64,000 bases of DNA from Xestospongia bergquistia (lineage: Eukaryota; Porifera; Demospongiae; Haplosclerida; Petrosiidae), in NCBI GenBank assembly GCA_963965975.1, contig OZ014420.1, positions 1,576,001 through 1,640,000 on the forward strand, in the 5' to 3' direction. The position numbers were made by a program, and so were the translations under genes. Of this stretch, positions 12,801-24,445 are shown piece by piece; positions within the stretch are counted from its first letter, which is position 1, and each line of letters starts with the position of its first letter. The notes beneath the pieces are model-generated. The model was not told where the DNA came from. It made no database searches and was given only the letters and a program-made list of their open reading frames with translations.

Positions 12801-15800
12801 TTCTCTTTTATTTACTATGATCATATTATGATGACATCTAAAACTGTATCTCACTTATCTAGCGTGTAAGTTTGAAGAAACATTAGCGTTATGTATTGTT
12901 TAATTGTGTGTTCATTTTAAATCATTGTTTATCTCTCTTATATTTACTATGATCATATTATGATGACATCTAAAACTGTATCTCACTTATCTAGGATGTA
13001 AGTTTGAACAAACATTAGTGTTATGTATTGTTTAATTGTGTGTTCATTTTAAATCATTGTTTATATCTCTTTTATTTACTATGATCATATTATGATGACA
13101 TCTAAAACTATATCTCACTTATCTAGCGTGTAAGTTTTAAGAAACATTAGTGTTATGTATTGTTTAATTGTATGCTCATTTTAAATCATTGTTTATGTCT
13201 TTTATATTTACTATGATCATATTATGATGACATCTAAAACTATATCTCACTTATCTAGCTTGTAAGTTTGAAGAAACATTAGTGTTATGTATTGTTTGTT
13301 TGTGTGTTTATTTTAAATCATTGTTTATTTCTCTTTTATTTACTATGATCATATTATGATGACATCTAAAACTATATCTCACTTATCTAGCGTGTAAGTT
13401 TGAACAAACATTAGTGTTATGTATTGTTTAATTGTGTGTTCATTTGAAATCATTGTTTATTTCTCTTTTATTTTCTATGATCATATTATGTTGACATCTA
13501 AAACTATATCTCACTTATCTAGGATGTAAGTTTAAACAGACATTAGTGTTATGTATTGTTTAATTATGTGTTCATTTTAAATCATTGTTTATCTCTCTTA
13601 TATTTACTATGATCATATTATGATGACATCTAAAACTATATCTCACCTATCTAGCTTGTAAGTTTGAACAAACATTAGTGTTATGTATTGTTTAATTGTG
13701 TGTTCATTTTAAATCATTGTTTATTTCTCTTTTATTTTCATGATCATATTATGTTGACATCTAAAACTATATCTCACTTATCTAGGATGTAAGTTTAAAC
13801 AGACATTAGTGTTATGTATTGTTTAATTGTGTGTTCATTTTAAATCATTGTTTATTTCTCTTTTATTTTCTATGATCATATTATGTTGACATCTAAAACT
13901 ATATCTCACTTATCTAGGATGTAAGTTTAAACAGACATTAGTGTTATGTATTGTTTAATTATGTGTTCATTTTAAATCATTGTTTATTTCTCTTTTATTT
14001 ACTATGATCATATTATGTTGACATCTAAAACTATATCTCACTTATCTAGGATGTAAGTTTAAACAGACATTAGTGTTATGTATTGTTTAATTGTGTGTTC
14101 ATTTTAAATCATTGTTTATCTCTCTTATATTTACTATGATCATATTATGATGACATCTAAAACTATATCTCACTTATCTAGCTTGTAAGTTTGAACAAAC
14201 ATTAGTGTTATGTATTGTTTAATTGTGTGATCATTTTAAATCATTGTTTATTTCTCTTTTATTTTCTATGATCATATTATGTTGACATCTAAAACTATAT
14301 CTCACTTATCTAGGATGTAAGTTTAAACAGACATTAGTGTTATGTATTGTTTAATTGTGTGTTCATTTTAAATCATTTTTTATTTCTCTTTTATTTACTA
14401 TGATCATGTTATGATGACATCTAAAACTATATCTCACTTATCTAGCTTGTAAGTTTGAACAAACATTAGTGTTATGTATTGTTTAATTGTGTGTTCATTT
14501 TAAATCATTGTTTATTTCTCTTTTATTTTCTATGATCATATTATGTTGACATCTAAAACTATATCTCACTTATCTAGGATGTAAGTTTAAACAGACATTA
14601 GTGTTATGTATTGTTTAATTGTGTGTTCATTTTAAATCATTGTTTATCTCTCTTATATTTACTATGATCATATTATGATGACATCTAAAACTATATCTCA
14701 CTTATCTAGCTTGTAAGTTTGAACAAACATTAGTGTTATGTATTGTTTGTTTGTGTGTTTATTTTAAATCATTGTTTATTTCTCTTTTATTTACTATGAT
14801 CATATTATGATGACATCTAAAACTATATCTCACTTATCTAGGACGTAAGTTTAAACAAACATTAGTGTTATGTATTGTTTAATTGTGTGTTCATTTTAAA
14901 TCATTGTTTATTTCTCTTTTATTTACTATGATCATATTATGATGACATCTAAAACTATATCTCACTTATCTAGGAAGTAAGTTTGGAGAAACATTAGTGT
15001 TATGTATTGTTTAATTATGTGTTCATTTAAATCATTGTTTATTTCTCTTTTATTTACTATGATCATATTATGATGACATCTAAAACTATATCTCACTTAT
15101 CTAGCGTGTAAGTTTGAAGAAACATTAGTGTTATGTATTGTTTAATTGTGTGTTCATTTTAAATCATTGTTTATTTCTCTTTTATTTACTATGATCATAT
15201 TATGTTGACATCTAAAACTGTATCTCACTTATCTAGCGTGTAAGTTTGAACAAACATTAGCGTTATGTATTGTTTAATTGTGTGTTCATTTTAAATCATT
15301 GTTTATCTCTCTTATATTTACTATGATCATATTATGATGACATCTAAAACTGTATCTCACTTATCTAGGATGTAAGTTTGAACAAACATTAGTGTTATGT
15401 ATTGTTTAATTGTGTGTTCATTTTAAATCATTGTTTATATCTCTTATATATACTATGATCATATTATGATGACATCTAAAACTATATCTCACTTATCTAG
15501 CCTGTAAGTTCGAAGAAACATTAGTGTTATGTATTGTTTAATTGTGTGTTCATTTTAAATCATTGTTTATTTCTCTTTTATTTACTATGATCATATTATG
15601 ATGACATCTAAAACTATATCTCACTTATTTAGTCTGTAAGTTTGAAGAAACTTTAGTATTATGTATTGTTTAATTGTATGTTCATTTTAAATCATTGTTT
15701 ATGTCTTTTATATTTACTATGATCATATTATGATGACATCTAAAACTATATCTCACTTATCTAGCCTGTAAGTTTGAAGAAACATTAGTGTTATGTATTG

Positions 15801-18800
15801 TTTGTTTGTGTGTTTATTTTAAATCATTGTTTATTTCTCTTTTATTTACTATGATCATATTATGATGACATCTAAAACTATATCTGACTTATTTAGCCTG
15901 TAAGTATAAACACACATTAGTATTATGTTATTGTTATGCATGATAGACAGTCCACACTTAATTTTATATATATATGTAACTTGGTATGTCAGTTTTCATC
16001 ATTTTATTTAATCAACATTCGAGAGTGATGAATGAAGTAAACCTGTATATAGTATTCACCAACTGCTCACATATACCATTACTTTTACTGGAAGCACTTT
16101 GAGTTGAGCATAATTGATCAAGCTTCAGTGTATATCATTCTACTTGGTATAGGAATGTTATTGGTGCTTCTTGTACATTCAGACTGTTTTGGGCCACAAT
16201 TTGATTCTTGTATTAATTCTAGCCATTTAATGGATAATCTAAAATTTGGTGTACTCCAGTGCTTCTGTATGTTTTCTAATGGTAATCATTAATCCTTGAG
16301 TGTAGACTTCAAGGATTATAGCACTTTGCCAGTTTCTGTGTGTGAGTGTGTCTGTCTATCCATTTCACAGATTTCACAAAAACTACTGAAATTTAAGCCT
16401 CAAATTTGAAGCATGTATCTTCACTACATAACCTAGAAGCCTGGCTATGCTTGGTGACCAAAGTGTATGCGTATACAGATAGAAAGTTTTAGAAAGAAGA
16501 ATACAATTTTGTCACTATCAAACAAGTGCTATGCTAAAGAAATTGTTGGTAGAAAAGAAGCTTTTTTTATGTCTAGAGTTAAGATTGTCCAATGCATGGA
16601 AAGAGATTACCATCGAGCCTAAATTATGAAAGGGGAGAGATGAGGAATGAAATCTGAAATTCAGAAAGTGTACTCACCTAGCAGGACTGAAGGGCATAGC
16701 ACTGTATTATTGTTATGGTAGATGAAAAACATCCATAGTCAATGTTGCTTCAAGGATCCCACATGTCAGATACCAACACAGTCTCCCAGCAATTGTAAAA
16801 TGAAGTAGATATTTTTTCAGATAGTAAGGACTTGCTTTGACTGTTTAAATCTTTGTCAAGAAGAGCTGCCCCATCCAAGTACAGCTAATCAACAAAGTAT
16901 GTGTTAATGGAAATTGACATAGGTCCAGCATGCAATTACATTGATATCAAGAAAGGATTTTGTGAGTTTTCCCATGTACAGATAGTACTTGTAGTAACTT
17001 TCAACCATGAGCCTTATGATGATGGTGATAGTTGTCCATGCAGGCATTAATAAAATGAAGTTATTAGCAAGAAGCTATTGTTGGTGGCCTGGTGTAGATC
17101 AGGACATGCAAGTCCTGTACAGCATGTCAATCAGTTGCTCCAACATACCCAAGGCTAAAGCCTTGGTAATGGATCCATGTAAATGTTGCTGGCTCTCTCT
17201 ATAATTTGCATTCCAATGGGCAGAAATTTATGAGTTGACAAGTATATATACCTTTAAGAAAAATATGTGTAAGGGGATGAAGGAGACAGATCAGAACAAG
17301 ATATGCTTCTCATGAAACACCAATCTACACCTCCAACTGTAGCTTCATATAGGTTAATGTTGGCCATACATAATTGGTTACTGAATTCACTGAAGCCAAA
17401 TGTGTCTACTCAAGTAGGTAATAAGCATACTACATAAAAGAGCTAGCATGACAAGTTAAAGCTGAACCATAGATGTTGGACAGTTTGAGTGACTATTATG
17501 AAAATACCTCAATGGGTTGAAGGTACTGTTATTAAGAAATGTACATTTCTCAGTAAAATTGCTGATGGTCAAGTATGGAGTAGAACAATTGGATGATATT
17601 TGTACTGATCAAGTGGATGAGAAAAAGGAACTAACCAATTCTACTAAGTATTGAAAATAGTGCTTTCTCTCTTAGAACTAATCATTGTTGTCTTCAATGA
17701 ACTTGTAGACCTCATAGCCAACTTATCAACATACAGATACCTCAAAACATTGATGTATTATGTGTTCTTATGATTGTATGTGGGCATGTTGTCTGTGCAT
17801 GTTCAATTAATTGTAGAGAAGACACAACCTCATTGTGATTCTGTACCCTGTGTTATTAATAATCTTGGTAATCCATATTAAGATGAATCTTATTGCTTTT
17901 CTTTGTTCCAATTTGACTAGATGTAGTGAAACACTCAACATCGGTTCTATTTAAACAAATTTATGATGATGATAATTGTGATTTTCATTATACTTATAAA
18001 TTGTATTAAATTGTATTGTGTTTTTAAATACCTATCTCTTCTTTCCATTTTATAGGCTAAAAGACTCCATGCTGTGGAAGGTAAGGCTCTTTATTAATTG
18101 AATATTAATTTTTGGTAGTTATTCATTAACCCTTACCACTCTCAATGTGGGCAAGAATTATAGCAATTGTTGCATGTTTCTCTAAGTCAGCATTTACCAA
18201 GTCTAAAAGCACAAAATTTGATAGGAAAACTGTAAAAATTCAGCACTATGTATTTGTTCTAGCTAAATGGATACCAAAGTCATAGAAAGCTTAAAAGTCA
18301 TACAAATCTTATAAAAACGCAGACAGGATGGAAGAGTTAATCACTTCAATGTTGCAATTATGACATTTGTTGCTCTTTCTTATTTTATGAAACTATTTTT
18401 GCTTTGTTTTCCCTTAAAATAAATGAATATTAATTATACTTTTATAGATATTGCTTACAGAAAAGCTTTAGCTGAAGGAGAGATGGATGTAGCATATGCC
18501 AGACTTATGTTTCTAGGAGCAGCTGGTGTTGGAAAGACAAGTTTCAAACGATCACTAATGAAAGAACCTTGGAACCCTCACATTGACAGCACCATTGTCT
18601 GTGATGTCCATTCTCTGAGACCAATTGGACGAGAGTGGCAAACGTTAGGTCGTGAAGATGAGGAAAAATGGAGAGAAGTCACAGAAGAAGATGAGTTAAA
18701 TGAGATGGCAGAATTACTGGCTGCTGTACATCAAAATAGAACTAGTTTAAATGAGTTTAGTAGCAAAGTAATTGCTGCCACTAAGTTGTTTCCAGATTCT

Positions 18801-21416
18801 CGTATCCTAAAGACCTCTTCAATTTCAGAAGAAAAGGTTGAAGAATTTGAGAAATCTCATGTTCAATCTCTTCTCTCAGAAGCTATAGCACGTGCTAATT
18901 CTACACCTATGAGTTCAGCAAGAATTATTAAACCACAACCATTTCTTCATGTTTGGGATTGTGGTGGTCAGCCTATTTTTCTAGAAATTCTCCCAGCCTT
19001 CCTTACTTCTCGTACTATGTTCCTTCTCTTATATGATGCCTCTAAGAGTTTTGAGGAAAAGTGGCAATCTGTACAGACTGTAGAGGGAAAGAAAAGGTTT
19101 GAAGAAGAAGCTAGCATTACCACAATTGATCTCCTTCTCAATTGGCTGTCCAATATTCATATTTATCTTGCAAAATATGATGAGAAGGGAGCACTCTTTA
19201 ATCATCCTCGTGTACTACTTATTGGTACACATGGTGACAAGATCAAAGCTATGGGTCAAGCATATGACCAAAAGATACAAGAAATTTTGTCATATTGCCA
19301 AGGAAAACCATTTGAAGTTCTTATTGATGGTTTTCATATTGTTGATAATACCACTGCTGGGAGTAGTGAAGGTGAAGATGTCAATTTCTCTAAAGTTCGA
19401 AGTGCAATACGTGATTTCACCTACAACAAGCTCATTGTCAAAACACCAATTAGCTGGGTACTCTTTCGTAAAGTCATTCAAGCTCTTAAAGCGAATATTA
19501 TTAGTCTTGAAGAAGCTCATGCCATTGGTATAGCATGCAAAATACCCAGTGATGTTGTTCCCAAAGTACTCCTTTTTTATCATGACTTAGGAGTGCTCTT
19601 GTTCTACCCTCATATTGCTGGTCTAGAAAATGTGGTCATTCTCAGTCCAAGATGGTTTGTGGAAGTTCTTGGTAAAGTGTTAACGTTAAAAGGAAGGGAA
19701 GACCATAAAACACGACTTATGTGGGATCTATTACGCAACAAAGGAATCCTTGTCCAACCTCTCTATGTAGCTGCCTGGAGAGAAGTTGAAGGCCTTGATC
19801 CAGAGTCTTTGATTAATTTATTGGTGTGCTTTCGTCTTGCTGCTGAGGTTAAGACAGATCAATTTTATGATCCCAGTGTAAAGCAATACTTCTTACCTTT
19901 AGTATTGCCTTCAGTCAAGGAAGCATCAATTTCATCAGGTTACCTTCAAAGAGCTACTCCTTTGCATCTCACATTTAGAACTGAGTTTGTACCACCAGGT
20001 TTTTTTACTCGTTTTATTACGACAATTGCAGAGTCACCATTATGTGAGATCACCTTTGATAAAGGTGTATATCGCAATCAAATAAATATTGAGTTTGGAA
20101 CCCCACCAATTGATGAAGTAATTTTAAGTGAGCTACCACATGCTATTAAAGTTGAGGTCTTTCGATATGCACCTGAAAGTGAGAGTCTTGACAAGTTTAC
20201 TCATGTCTGCCAAGAATTGTGTAGTTTTGTTAAGGAAGTAGCTAAACATATTGACAAATGTCTTTTTGCTGGTGAAGGTATAGACTATGATATTGATAAC
20301 AATGATGAGTCTGGTAAAGTATTTAAAGAAGTTCGATTTGTATGTGCTGCACCAGAGTGTCAGTCTACTTCAGGTTGTCATTATTTAAAGCACAAGAAAG
20401 GCCACAACTGTGATATATATCTCCGTTGTGAAAATAGTAGTGAGCATCGTAAAGTTTTACCTGAAGAAGGGTTCTGGTTTCCTGACAAGAGCACTGCATT
20501 GAAGGTGAATACTACTTGTGTATAATTGTATACGTAAAATTGTATAAAATTTTTATAATTATAGAAAACCACTACATTGCAGCAAAAAGAGATGTTAGAT
20601 ATTAGCAAAAGAATTCCAAACCAAGAGAAATTATTTGAGCTTGCTGCATGTTTGGAAATGACACAAAATTTTAATGTCATTCTTCAAGATCCTTCTAAGC
20701 AGAAACGAGCTGGCTTTGAACTATTATATGAGTGGGTAAATAATAAAGGAGGTGTACGTGATGAAATGGTAGAAGTTCTAAAAGAAATAGATTTACCACA
20801 ACTTGCTGACATGTAAGATATTTTGTTATAAGAAGCAATAATAATGTGTTTTTAATCTAATTAAGGGTGAAAGAAGCTGAGTATGATCCTGAGAAGTTAG
20901 GCAATAAGAGAAGTCAACAATTGGTTAGTTCTAAAACACACAAGTTTTCTTTATTTGTAGTTATTATACAGAGTAATCGAAAACCATTGGTTAATCCAAT
21001 CAATATACCACCTGCCAGTTCTGAATCTACCAATTCTACTCCTCAGTCTCCACCCACAATCACACCTACCTCTACTATGATATCTGATGTTGATCTTTTA
21101 CGATGTACTCGTCATATTCGTGGAAATATATCCATTCTTGCTGGCTCCCTTGGTATCTCTTCTGGAAATCTACAGGAGATAAAACATGACTATGAAGAGG
21201 TAGAGACACAAGCATACTGGGTATTAAAGAAATGGCAAGAATCTGTTTCAAACAATGTTCAACATCAAGATCTTCATGACAGACTGCAAGCTTTACGATT
21301 TAATAATGCTGCTGAAAGGTATTATTGTTTGTGCATAAACAATAACGTTATCATTTATTATCTATAGTTTGATGAATCCTGATATGCCACCGCCAAGGAA
21401 ATGTCATCTTATGTGA
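3794..21416 (+). CDS. Gene 1: Roc-COR GTPase with two death-fold domains and a microexon array
   Basis: Gene model from splice sites and frame: 3794-3829, optional 3-nt exons 12203-15899, 18056-18080, 18448-20504, 20565-20812, 20866-20923, 20972-21318, 21368-21416 (TGA). Without microexons this is 2820 nt, 939 residues; all 29 microexons would add 29. Order of parts: short His/Asp-rich N-terminus, variable one-codon segment, linker, Roc GTPase (P-loop GAAGVGKT about residues 44-51, DCGGQ about 191, THGDK about 281), COR, a Cys/His-rich patch, then two death-fold domains. Roc-COR proteins are GTP-regulated switches and death folds assemble signalling complexes, so an innate-immune or cell-death signalling role is inferred. 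No leucine-rich repeats, kinase, signal peptide or membrane segment is seen. Intron lengths vary from tens of bases to 8.4 kb; the long one holds the nested transposons. Confidence 0.8.
4381..4545 (+). repeat. First, decayed units of the gene 1 microexon array
   Basis: Two recognisable array units (CATATT-TGATGAC cores at about 4428 and 4473) precede the transposon. The second has an acceptor TTTAG and triplet TTT at 4515-4517, but the donor is GTCAAT rather than GTAAGT, so it is probably not spliced. They show that the array began here and was split by the hAT insertion. Confidence 0.6.
4700..5431. mobile_element. TTAA-flanked MITE (piggyBac-like target)
   Basis: The segment begins TTAAGGTGGCGG and ends CCGCCACCTTAA, giving inverted ends inside a duplicated TTAA. 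That target is typical of piggyBac-type elements. No open reading frame of note is inside, so it is a non-autonomous element. It lies next to the C-terminal end of the hAT transposase gene, hence a nested insertion. Confidence 0.7.
6230..6379 (+). repeat. 5' LTR of the BEL/Pao element
   Basis: 150 bp, homologous to 10097-10237 with small indels and substitutions, so the insertion is not brand new. A possible primer-binding site (TGGTCCACCGAACCGG) begins at about 6385, a few bases inside the LTR. Confidence 0.85.
6515..7663 (+). pseudogene. BEL/Pao gag-like region (DUF1759 type), interrupted
   Basis: The likely start is the ATG at 6515, followed by a basic, coiled-coil-like N-terminus. The block LDVPTFDGNILNWKCFWEQF near 7170 is the typical gag core of this class. 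Stops or frame changes at about 6880 and 7341 split the reading frame, so it is decayed. Gag forms the particle around the retroelement RNA. Confidence 0.7.
7756..8586 (+). pseudogene. BEL/Pao zinc-knuckle and retropepsin-like region
   Basis: Two cysteine/histidine clusters (CILCKQDKH near 7800; CMNCLGTNHFVREC and CKRCQRPHH near 7900-7980) are followed by an aspartic-protease-like motif, AILDSASSASFIS, near 8155. The normal DSG/DTG triad reads DSA here. The frame breaks at about 8490 and continues only in pieces. Confidence 0.65.
8562..9077 (+). pseudogene. Remnant of reverse-transcriptase N-terminal region
   Basis: Short broken frames include YLPMHAVYKDSSSTMKI near 8970, the conserved entry into the BEL/Pao polymerase domain. 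The polymerase catalytic motifs and RNase H do not follow; sequence passes directly toward integrase. This marks an internal deletion of the element. Confidence 0.6.
9085..10016 (+). pseudogene. BEL/Pao integrase and C-terminal domain
   Basis: Pieces of the integrase core are visible: GVDYAGP near 9140, then HFGGLWEAAVKS near 9485. They are followed by an open stretch with CLNSRPL and LTPGHFLIGR near 9610-9690 and a C-terminal domain that ends at about 10016. One or more frame changes near 9220-9360 break the core. Integrase joins element DNA to the host; this copy is inactive. Confidence 0.7.
10097..10237 (+). repeat. 3' LTR of the BEL/Pao element
   Basis: 141 bp, partner of the LTR at 6230-6379, followed at 10238 by the duplicated target TGAAG. 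Confidence 0.85.
10890..11580 (-). other. Unidentified block inside the hAT transposase, with a Cys-rich coding remnant
   Basis: Between two parts of the hAT transposase lies a foreign block whose minus strand carries an open stretch of about 120 codons (10866-11231). It contains WNKCILCQ and, downstream, GKWHDSCRLQYN, a pattern resembling a zinc-binding N-terminal domain. I do not recognise the family with certainty. It is probably a piece of another mobile element, or a domain captured by this hAT lineage. Confidence 0.4.
12094..15950 (+). repeat. Gene 1 microexon array: 29 units of 132 bp, each with a 3-nt candidate exon
   Basis: Units repeat every 132 bp (131 twice) and are nearly identical. 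Each ends with a TATCTCACTTATCTAG-like acceptor, three bases, then GTAAGT. Codons by first base: CCT 12203, 12467, 15501, 15765, 15897; TAT 12335; GAT 12599, 12731, 12995, 13523, 13786, 13918, 14050, 14314, 14578, 15369; GAC 14842; CGT 12863, 13127, 13391, 15105, 15237; CTT 13259, 13655, 14182, 14446, 14710; GAA 14974; TCT 15633. No stops. From 13523 to 14842 the codons largely alternate Asp and Leu, a higher-order dimer pattern that points to recent amplification. All donors are GTAAGT. If spliced, each adds one residue between the start exon and the linker exon. Splicing itself is inferred. Confidence 0.85.
15951..18055 (+). other. Intron of gene 1 between array and linker exon
   Basis: No host coding is seen. 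The stretch is homologous to 33280-35554 of gene 2, including the block near 16022 (GAGAGTGATGAATGAAGTAA) and the Ty3-like remnant. The shared content shows the two genes come from one duplicated segment. Confidence 0.65.
16590..17650 (+). mobile_element. Decayed Ty3/gypsy-like remnant (copy in gene 1)
   Basis: In broken frames one can read a gag zinc-knuckle-like patch near 16700-16780, a degenerate protease region, and an integrase zinc-finger region near 17035-17110 (HAGINKMKLLARSYCWWPG). Polymerase is absent. The same remnant is present at 33900-35000. Confidence 0.6.
18056..18080 (+). CDS. Gene 1 linker exon (25 nt)
   Basis: AG acceptor, 25 nt encoding AKRLHAVE plus one base, then GTAAGG. 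It begins in phase 0, matching start exon and microexons, and its last G completes GAT with the first two bases of the Roc exon. The four paralogues all have a 25-nt exon here with this phase. Confidence 0.8.
18448..20504 (+). CDS. Gene 1 Roc-COR exon
   Basis: One 2057-nt exon begins after TTTTATAG and ends AAG before GTGAAT. It encodes the Roc GTPase: P-loop GAAGVGKT, switch-II DCGGQ and guanine-specificity-like THGDK. A charged insert (EEKWREVTEEDELNEMAELL) lies between P-loop and switch II. COR follows, with the typical FYHDLGVLLFYPHI and VILSPRWFV blocks. The end is rich in Cys/His (CAAPECQST, HYLKHKKGHNC), perhaps a metal site. In known Roc-COR proteins COR mediates dimerisation and couples GTP state to output. 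Confidence 0.92.
20565..21416 (+). CDS. Gene 1 C-terminal exons: two death-fold domains
   Basis: Exons 20565-20812, 20866-20923, 20972-21318 and 21368-21416 join in consistent phase. The first encodes an alpha-helical death-fold-like domain (LFELAACLEMT through LLYEWVNNKGG). The next two encode a linker rich in Ser, Pro and Thr. The third ends with a clearer death domain (LLRCTRHIRGNISILAGSLG, then AYWVLKKWQES). The last exon gives a short tail ending LMNPDMPPPRKCHLM. Death-fold domains bind like domains in adaptors and caspases; partners here are unknown. Confidence 0.8.
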
Positions 21417-22420
21417 ATGTGGCTCTTACATGCAATTTGAAGTGCACTAGTACACATTGACTATATGACTTATTTAATCTGCTAATACTAGTCTTATTTA
21501 CAAAATATTGTTGCTAGTTCTTACAATTGATTAGTTGTTGTAAAATAAGATTATATATAATATATAAACAAGTTGGATACATAATCACCTTTTTAATTAG
21601 TTTACTACATTTGTAAATGTATTTGACATCAAAATTGATGTACTTAATGAATCATTTTAAAAGTCTACTAAAGGGCTCCATATTATACTTTTTGTCCTCT
21701 AAAAGTTAGTTGTATTTGCCATTTTTTTAAAAATGACATTATACTAATAACTATCTACTAATTCTCAAACATCAAACTTTGCAGCAGTGTATGTTTTGTA
21801 ATGAAGATATTCATTAGCTACATCTATTCATGAGCAATTCAATAAATTTGCTGTATAAAAACCTATAGACAAAACTTCAATGTGGCTATATTGATCAAGC
21901 CTATATTTTTCAAGATGTAGACAACAATCCTATTGGTCATATGTTATCTATTAAACCTAATTATGAAGATTAATTAATATTATACAAATTTGAGTTCCTT
22001 TGTGTATTTGATTATACAGTTAGTCTGTGTCACCACCATGCTCTCCTATTTTTGAACAGGGTATTTGGAAATACATGTCCTATTCCTATAGATTACTATA
22101 TCATATTTTTGTCTAATGATCACTAAGGATATTACATGCTCTTAATATTTCATTTTTAGTCATCTTTGTAACTATACTCTATATATTATTCTATAATATC
22201 TTTTATGAAAATTTTAAAGTCTATGTCAATAGAGATCAATATTTTGTAACTATCTAGGAATAACTGGCTCAATTTACAGGGTATGTTGGTTGAATTTGTC
22301 TTTGACAAGAAGGTGGTGTGAGATAATTCAGTTTGTAAGTCCAATATGCACAAATGCAGGAATTGAACAAAGCAAATTAAGGGCTGGCTACGCTACTAGT
22401 GAATACGCATGCGCACAGTT
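21417..22420. other. Gene 1 3' UTR and intergenic gap
   Basis: AT-rich sequence without coding signs. It separates the gene 1 stop from the gene 2 leader exon by only about 1 kb, so the paralogues are tightly packed head to tail. Confidence 0.6.
21841..21846 (+). terminator. Possible poly(A) signal of gene 1
   Basis: AATAAA about 425 nt after the stop codon. In such AT-rich DNA the hexamer is common, so this is only a candidate. Confidence 0.25.
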
Positions 22421-22439
22421 GTTATGAATATTTAATTAA

Positions 22440-22501
22440 GATGTGCAGTGTCGCCTACTAACTCAAGTCTGTTTGTTCTGCTTCTTTGGTATTCATACTT
22501 G
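22440..22501 (+). other. Probable first exon of gene 2 (3' end at 22501)
   Basis: CTTTGGTATTCATACTTG followed by GTACGT resembles the leader-exon ends of the other paralogues (TTG before GTAAGT). The 5' boundary is not visible. The donor GTACGT is weaker than in the other copies. Confidence 0.45.
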
Positions 22502-24445
22502 GTACGTTACTATTAATTATATGCGTATAAATGTACAATTATCTTCAAGAAGCATTTAAAAACTATTGGATCCAGTCCATTTTGAAACTGACAAGACCAT
22601 TTTAAAGCCTGCTTGCACATGCCCAATTTCAAACTGACCTGGCCAGCCCACTTTTAAGCAGTTTTGCAGTTGTTTATTTGAGCTACAATATGTAGATCTA
22701 ATCATCCCAATGGCTTTCTTTCTACCTCCTATATGTGATATGTTAAAATAGATTTTAATCATTTGGACAGCCTATTTTGAAGCTGAACAGGCCACTTCAA
22801 AGTCAGTCACCCTATATAGGCTAAAGTTTGCAATCAGATCATAATATTGGAACTGTAATAGGACTTCTATTAAAGTGCTCAATACTATAGGAAAATTTAC
22901 TGTGTCTGAGGTAGCTGGCAGACAATGCCATACTTTAATGTAAAATTATTTCTAGACTAATCTTTAAACCCTAGAATTCGAACATAATTGCAATAATTGT
23001 ATTAATTAAAGTACATGTAGCATTTCTCTGCTGGCTACCTAAACATTTTAAGCAAAATTAGCTACATTCTGCCATACATAGTGTATAAATTATCCTGATA
23101 ATTTTTGTGCAAAATTAAAGCTAATCTTAATTGAAGCATAAACATTGTTATCTAGGATAGAAATATCATAATAAGTGTAATAAAAGATTGTTTGTTAAAA
23201 TATCTAGGTTTTCAAGACAACATATGTTTATTAAACTCAATTAATCTTTTAATATGGTATATATCATTGGGCATGTGTAAAAAAAATAATTATATAAAGC
23301 TAATACAACATGTTTACTGAAACTGGTAAATCACTGATGAGAAGCTAGTGATACTACATCCTATAGTGATAATGTCACATACATATTGGCATTTTACTTA
23401 CTGAGTGACCAGCAAAACTATTTAAATGTACACAAATTTTGATCTACAAAAGCCAAGGGCAGACATCCGTTCCTACTTTCCAATTTTGAAAGCATTATGC
23501 TACTTTTATGTTGTTCCTATGGGGGGGGGGGGGGGTGTCAGTCTCATTTCAAATATTTCAGAAGTGAAACTAGAGCTCACACACTGAAACGTAACTAGGA
23601 GATAATGATTTTGTAAGTATAAGTTAGGTATTATACAGTAGCTACAGATATTTATATAGGTGTATGTACAACATTTCTCTTGAAGTCAATCTTTGACCAT
23701 ATATTGATAAACTTTTAAATAGTTTTGCTGGCCACTCAGTAAGTAGAAATATCAATACATGTGAGATTATAAGATTAAGAAGCGTCATTTATCTATTTTA
23801 TTTCTAATACTTTTAATTTAGAATAAAGGAAAAACAAATGCACTAAACTAAACCAGAAGAAAGTTAGAATATGCAGGAAAGCAAAACAAAATTCATAAAC
23901 AAAGTGTATCCAAAGAAATAAACAAATCAACAAAAGTTACTAACAAAATATGAATACAATTATTGTTATCAGATAATTTTTTAAAAATAAATATATCTGC
24001 TGCTGTAGCTCAAATGAAATAATGCAAAACTGACCAAAAGGTTTTTCCAAAGGTATTACATATACAAACACTCTCCATACAAAAATTATTCTATAGGGCT
24101 AATAAGACTTGTAAAGAAACTGAAGGTTGACATCTATTTCTACTTTCCAAGTTATTATATTACATATTATGCTACATTATATTGCTCCTAGACCTACTCC
24201 CAACTTGTAACACTTACCACTTCGCTTTAGATTTTAGTAAAGTTTGGGTGGAACTAGATCTGGAACACATAATAACCAAGAAATTAAATAATGTAGTAAT
24301 AATTACCATTATATAGTATGTGTTACTTCATAGTATTACTGTTCTTTCACTAGTCTCTAGTCTTTGCCCCATTCTTTTTGTCAATTTTCTCTATTATTTG
24401 TACCAGTTTTTATTTCTTTAATTGTAACTTTTATTATTTTTATAG
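22502..24445 (+). other. Intron 1 of gene 2
   Basis: No coding signs. It includes a run of 15 G at 23521-23535. The last part (about 24340-24440) matches the sequence just before the gene 1 start exon (around TAGTCTTTGC), so the two introns are paralogous. Confidence 0.55.
23521..23535 (+). repeat. Poly-G run of 15
   Basis: An isolated homopolymer in strongly AT-rich intron sequence; length may be uncertain in the assembly. Confidence 0.9.

Noticed and set aside
12107..15950. CRISPR-like array, because of regular short repeats
   Set aside because: Units are 132 bp with no repeat/spacer alternation, in an intron-rich animal gene. The structure is explained by tandem exon-bearing units.
12107..15950. 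Plain centromeric or subtelomeric satellite
   Set aside because: Arrays with the same splice-site/triplet/splice-site pattern occur at the same place in four paralogues, and in genes 2-4 they are too diverged for a homogenised satellite. It remains the main alternative for gene 1 alone.
16104..16292. Short open frame of 62 codons
   Set aside because: It lies in intron sequence without homologue-like features; its gene 2 counterpart is not open.
18968..19153. Minus-strand open frames opposite the Roc-COR exons (also at 36462, 49394, 50259 and 62654)
   Set aside because: They recur in all copies only because the plus-strand coding is conserved, and have no independent coding signs.
19099..19533. 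A 144-codon plus-strand open frame in another frame of the Roc exon
   Set aside because: It is an overlap shadow; the main frame carries the GTPase and COR motifs.
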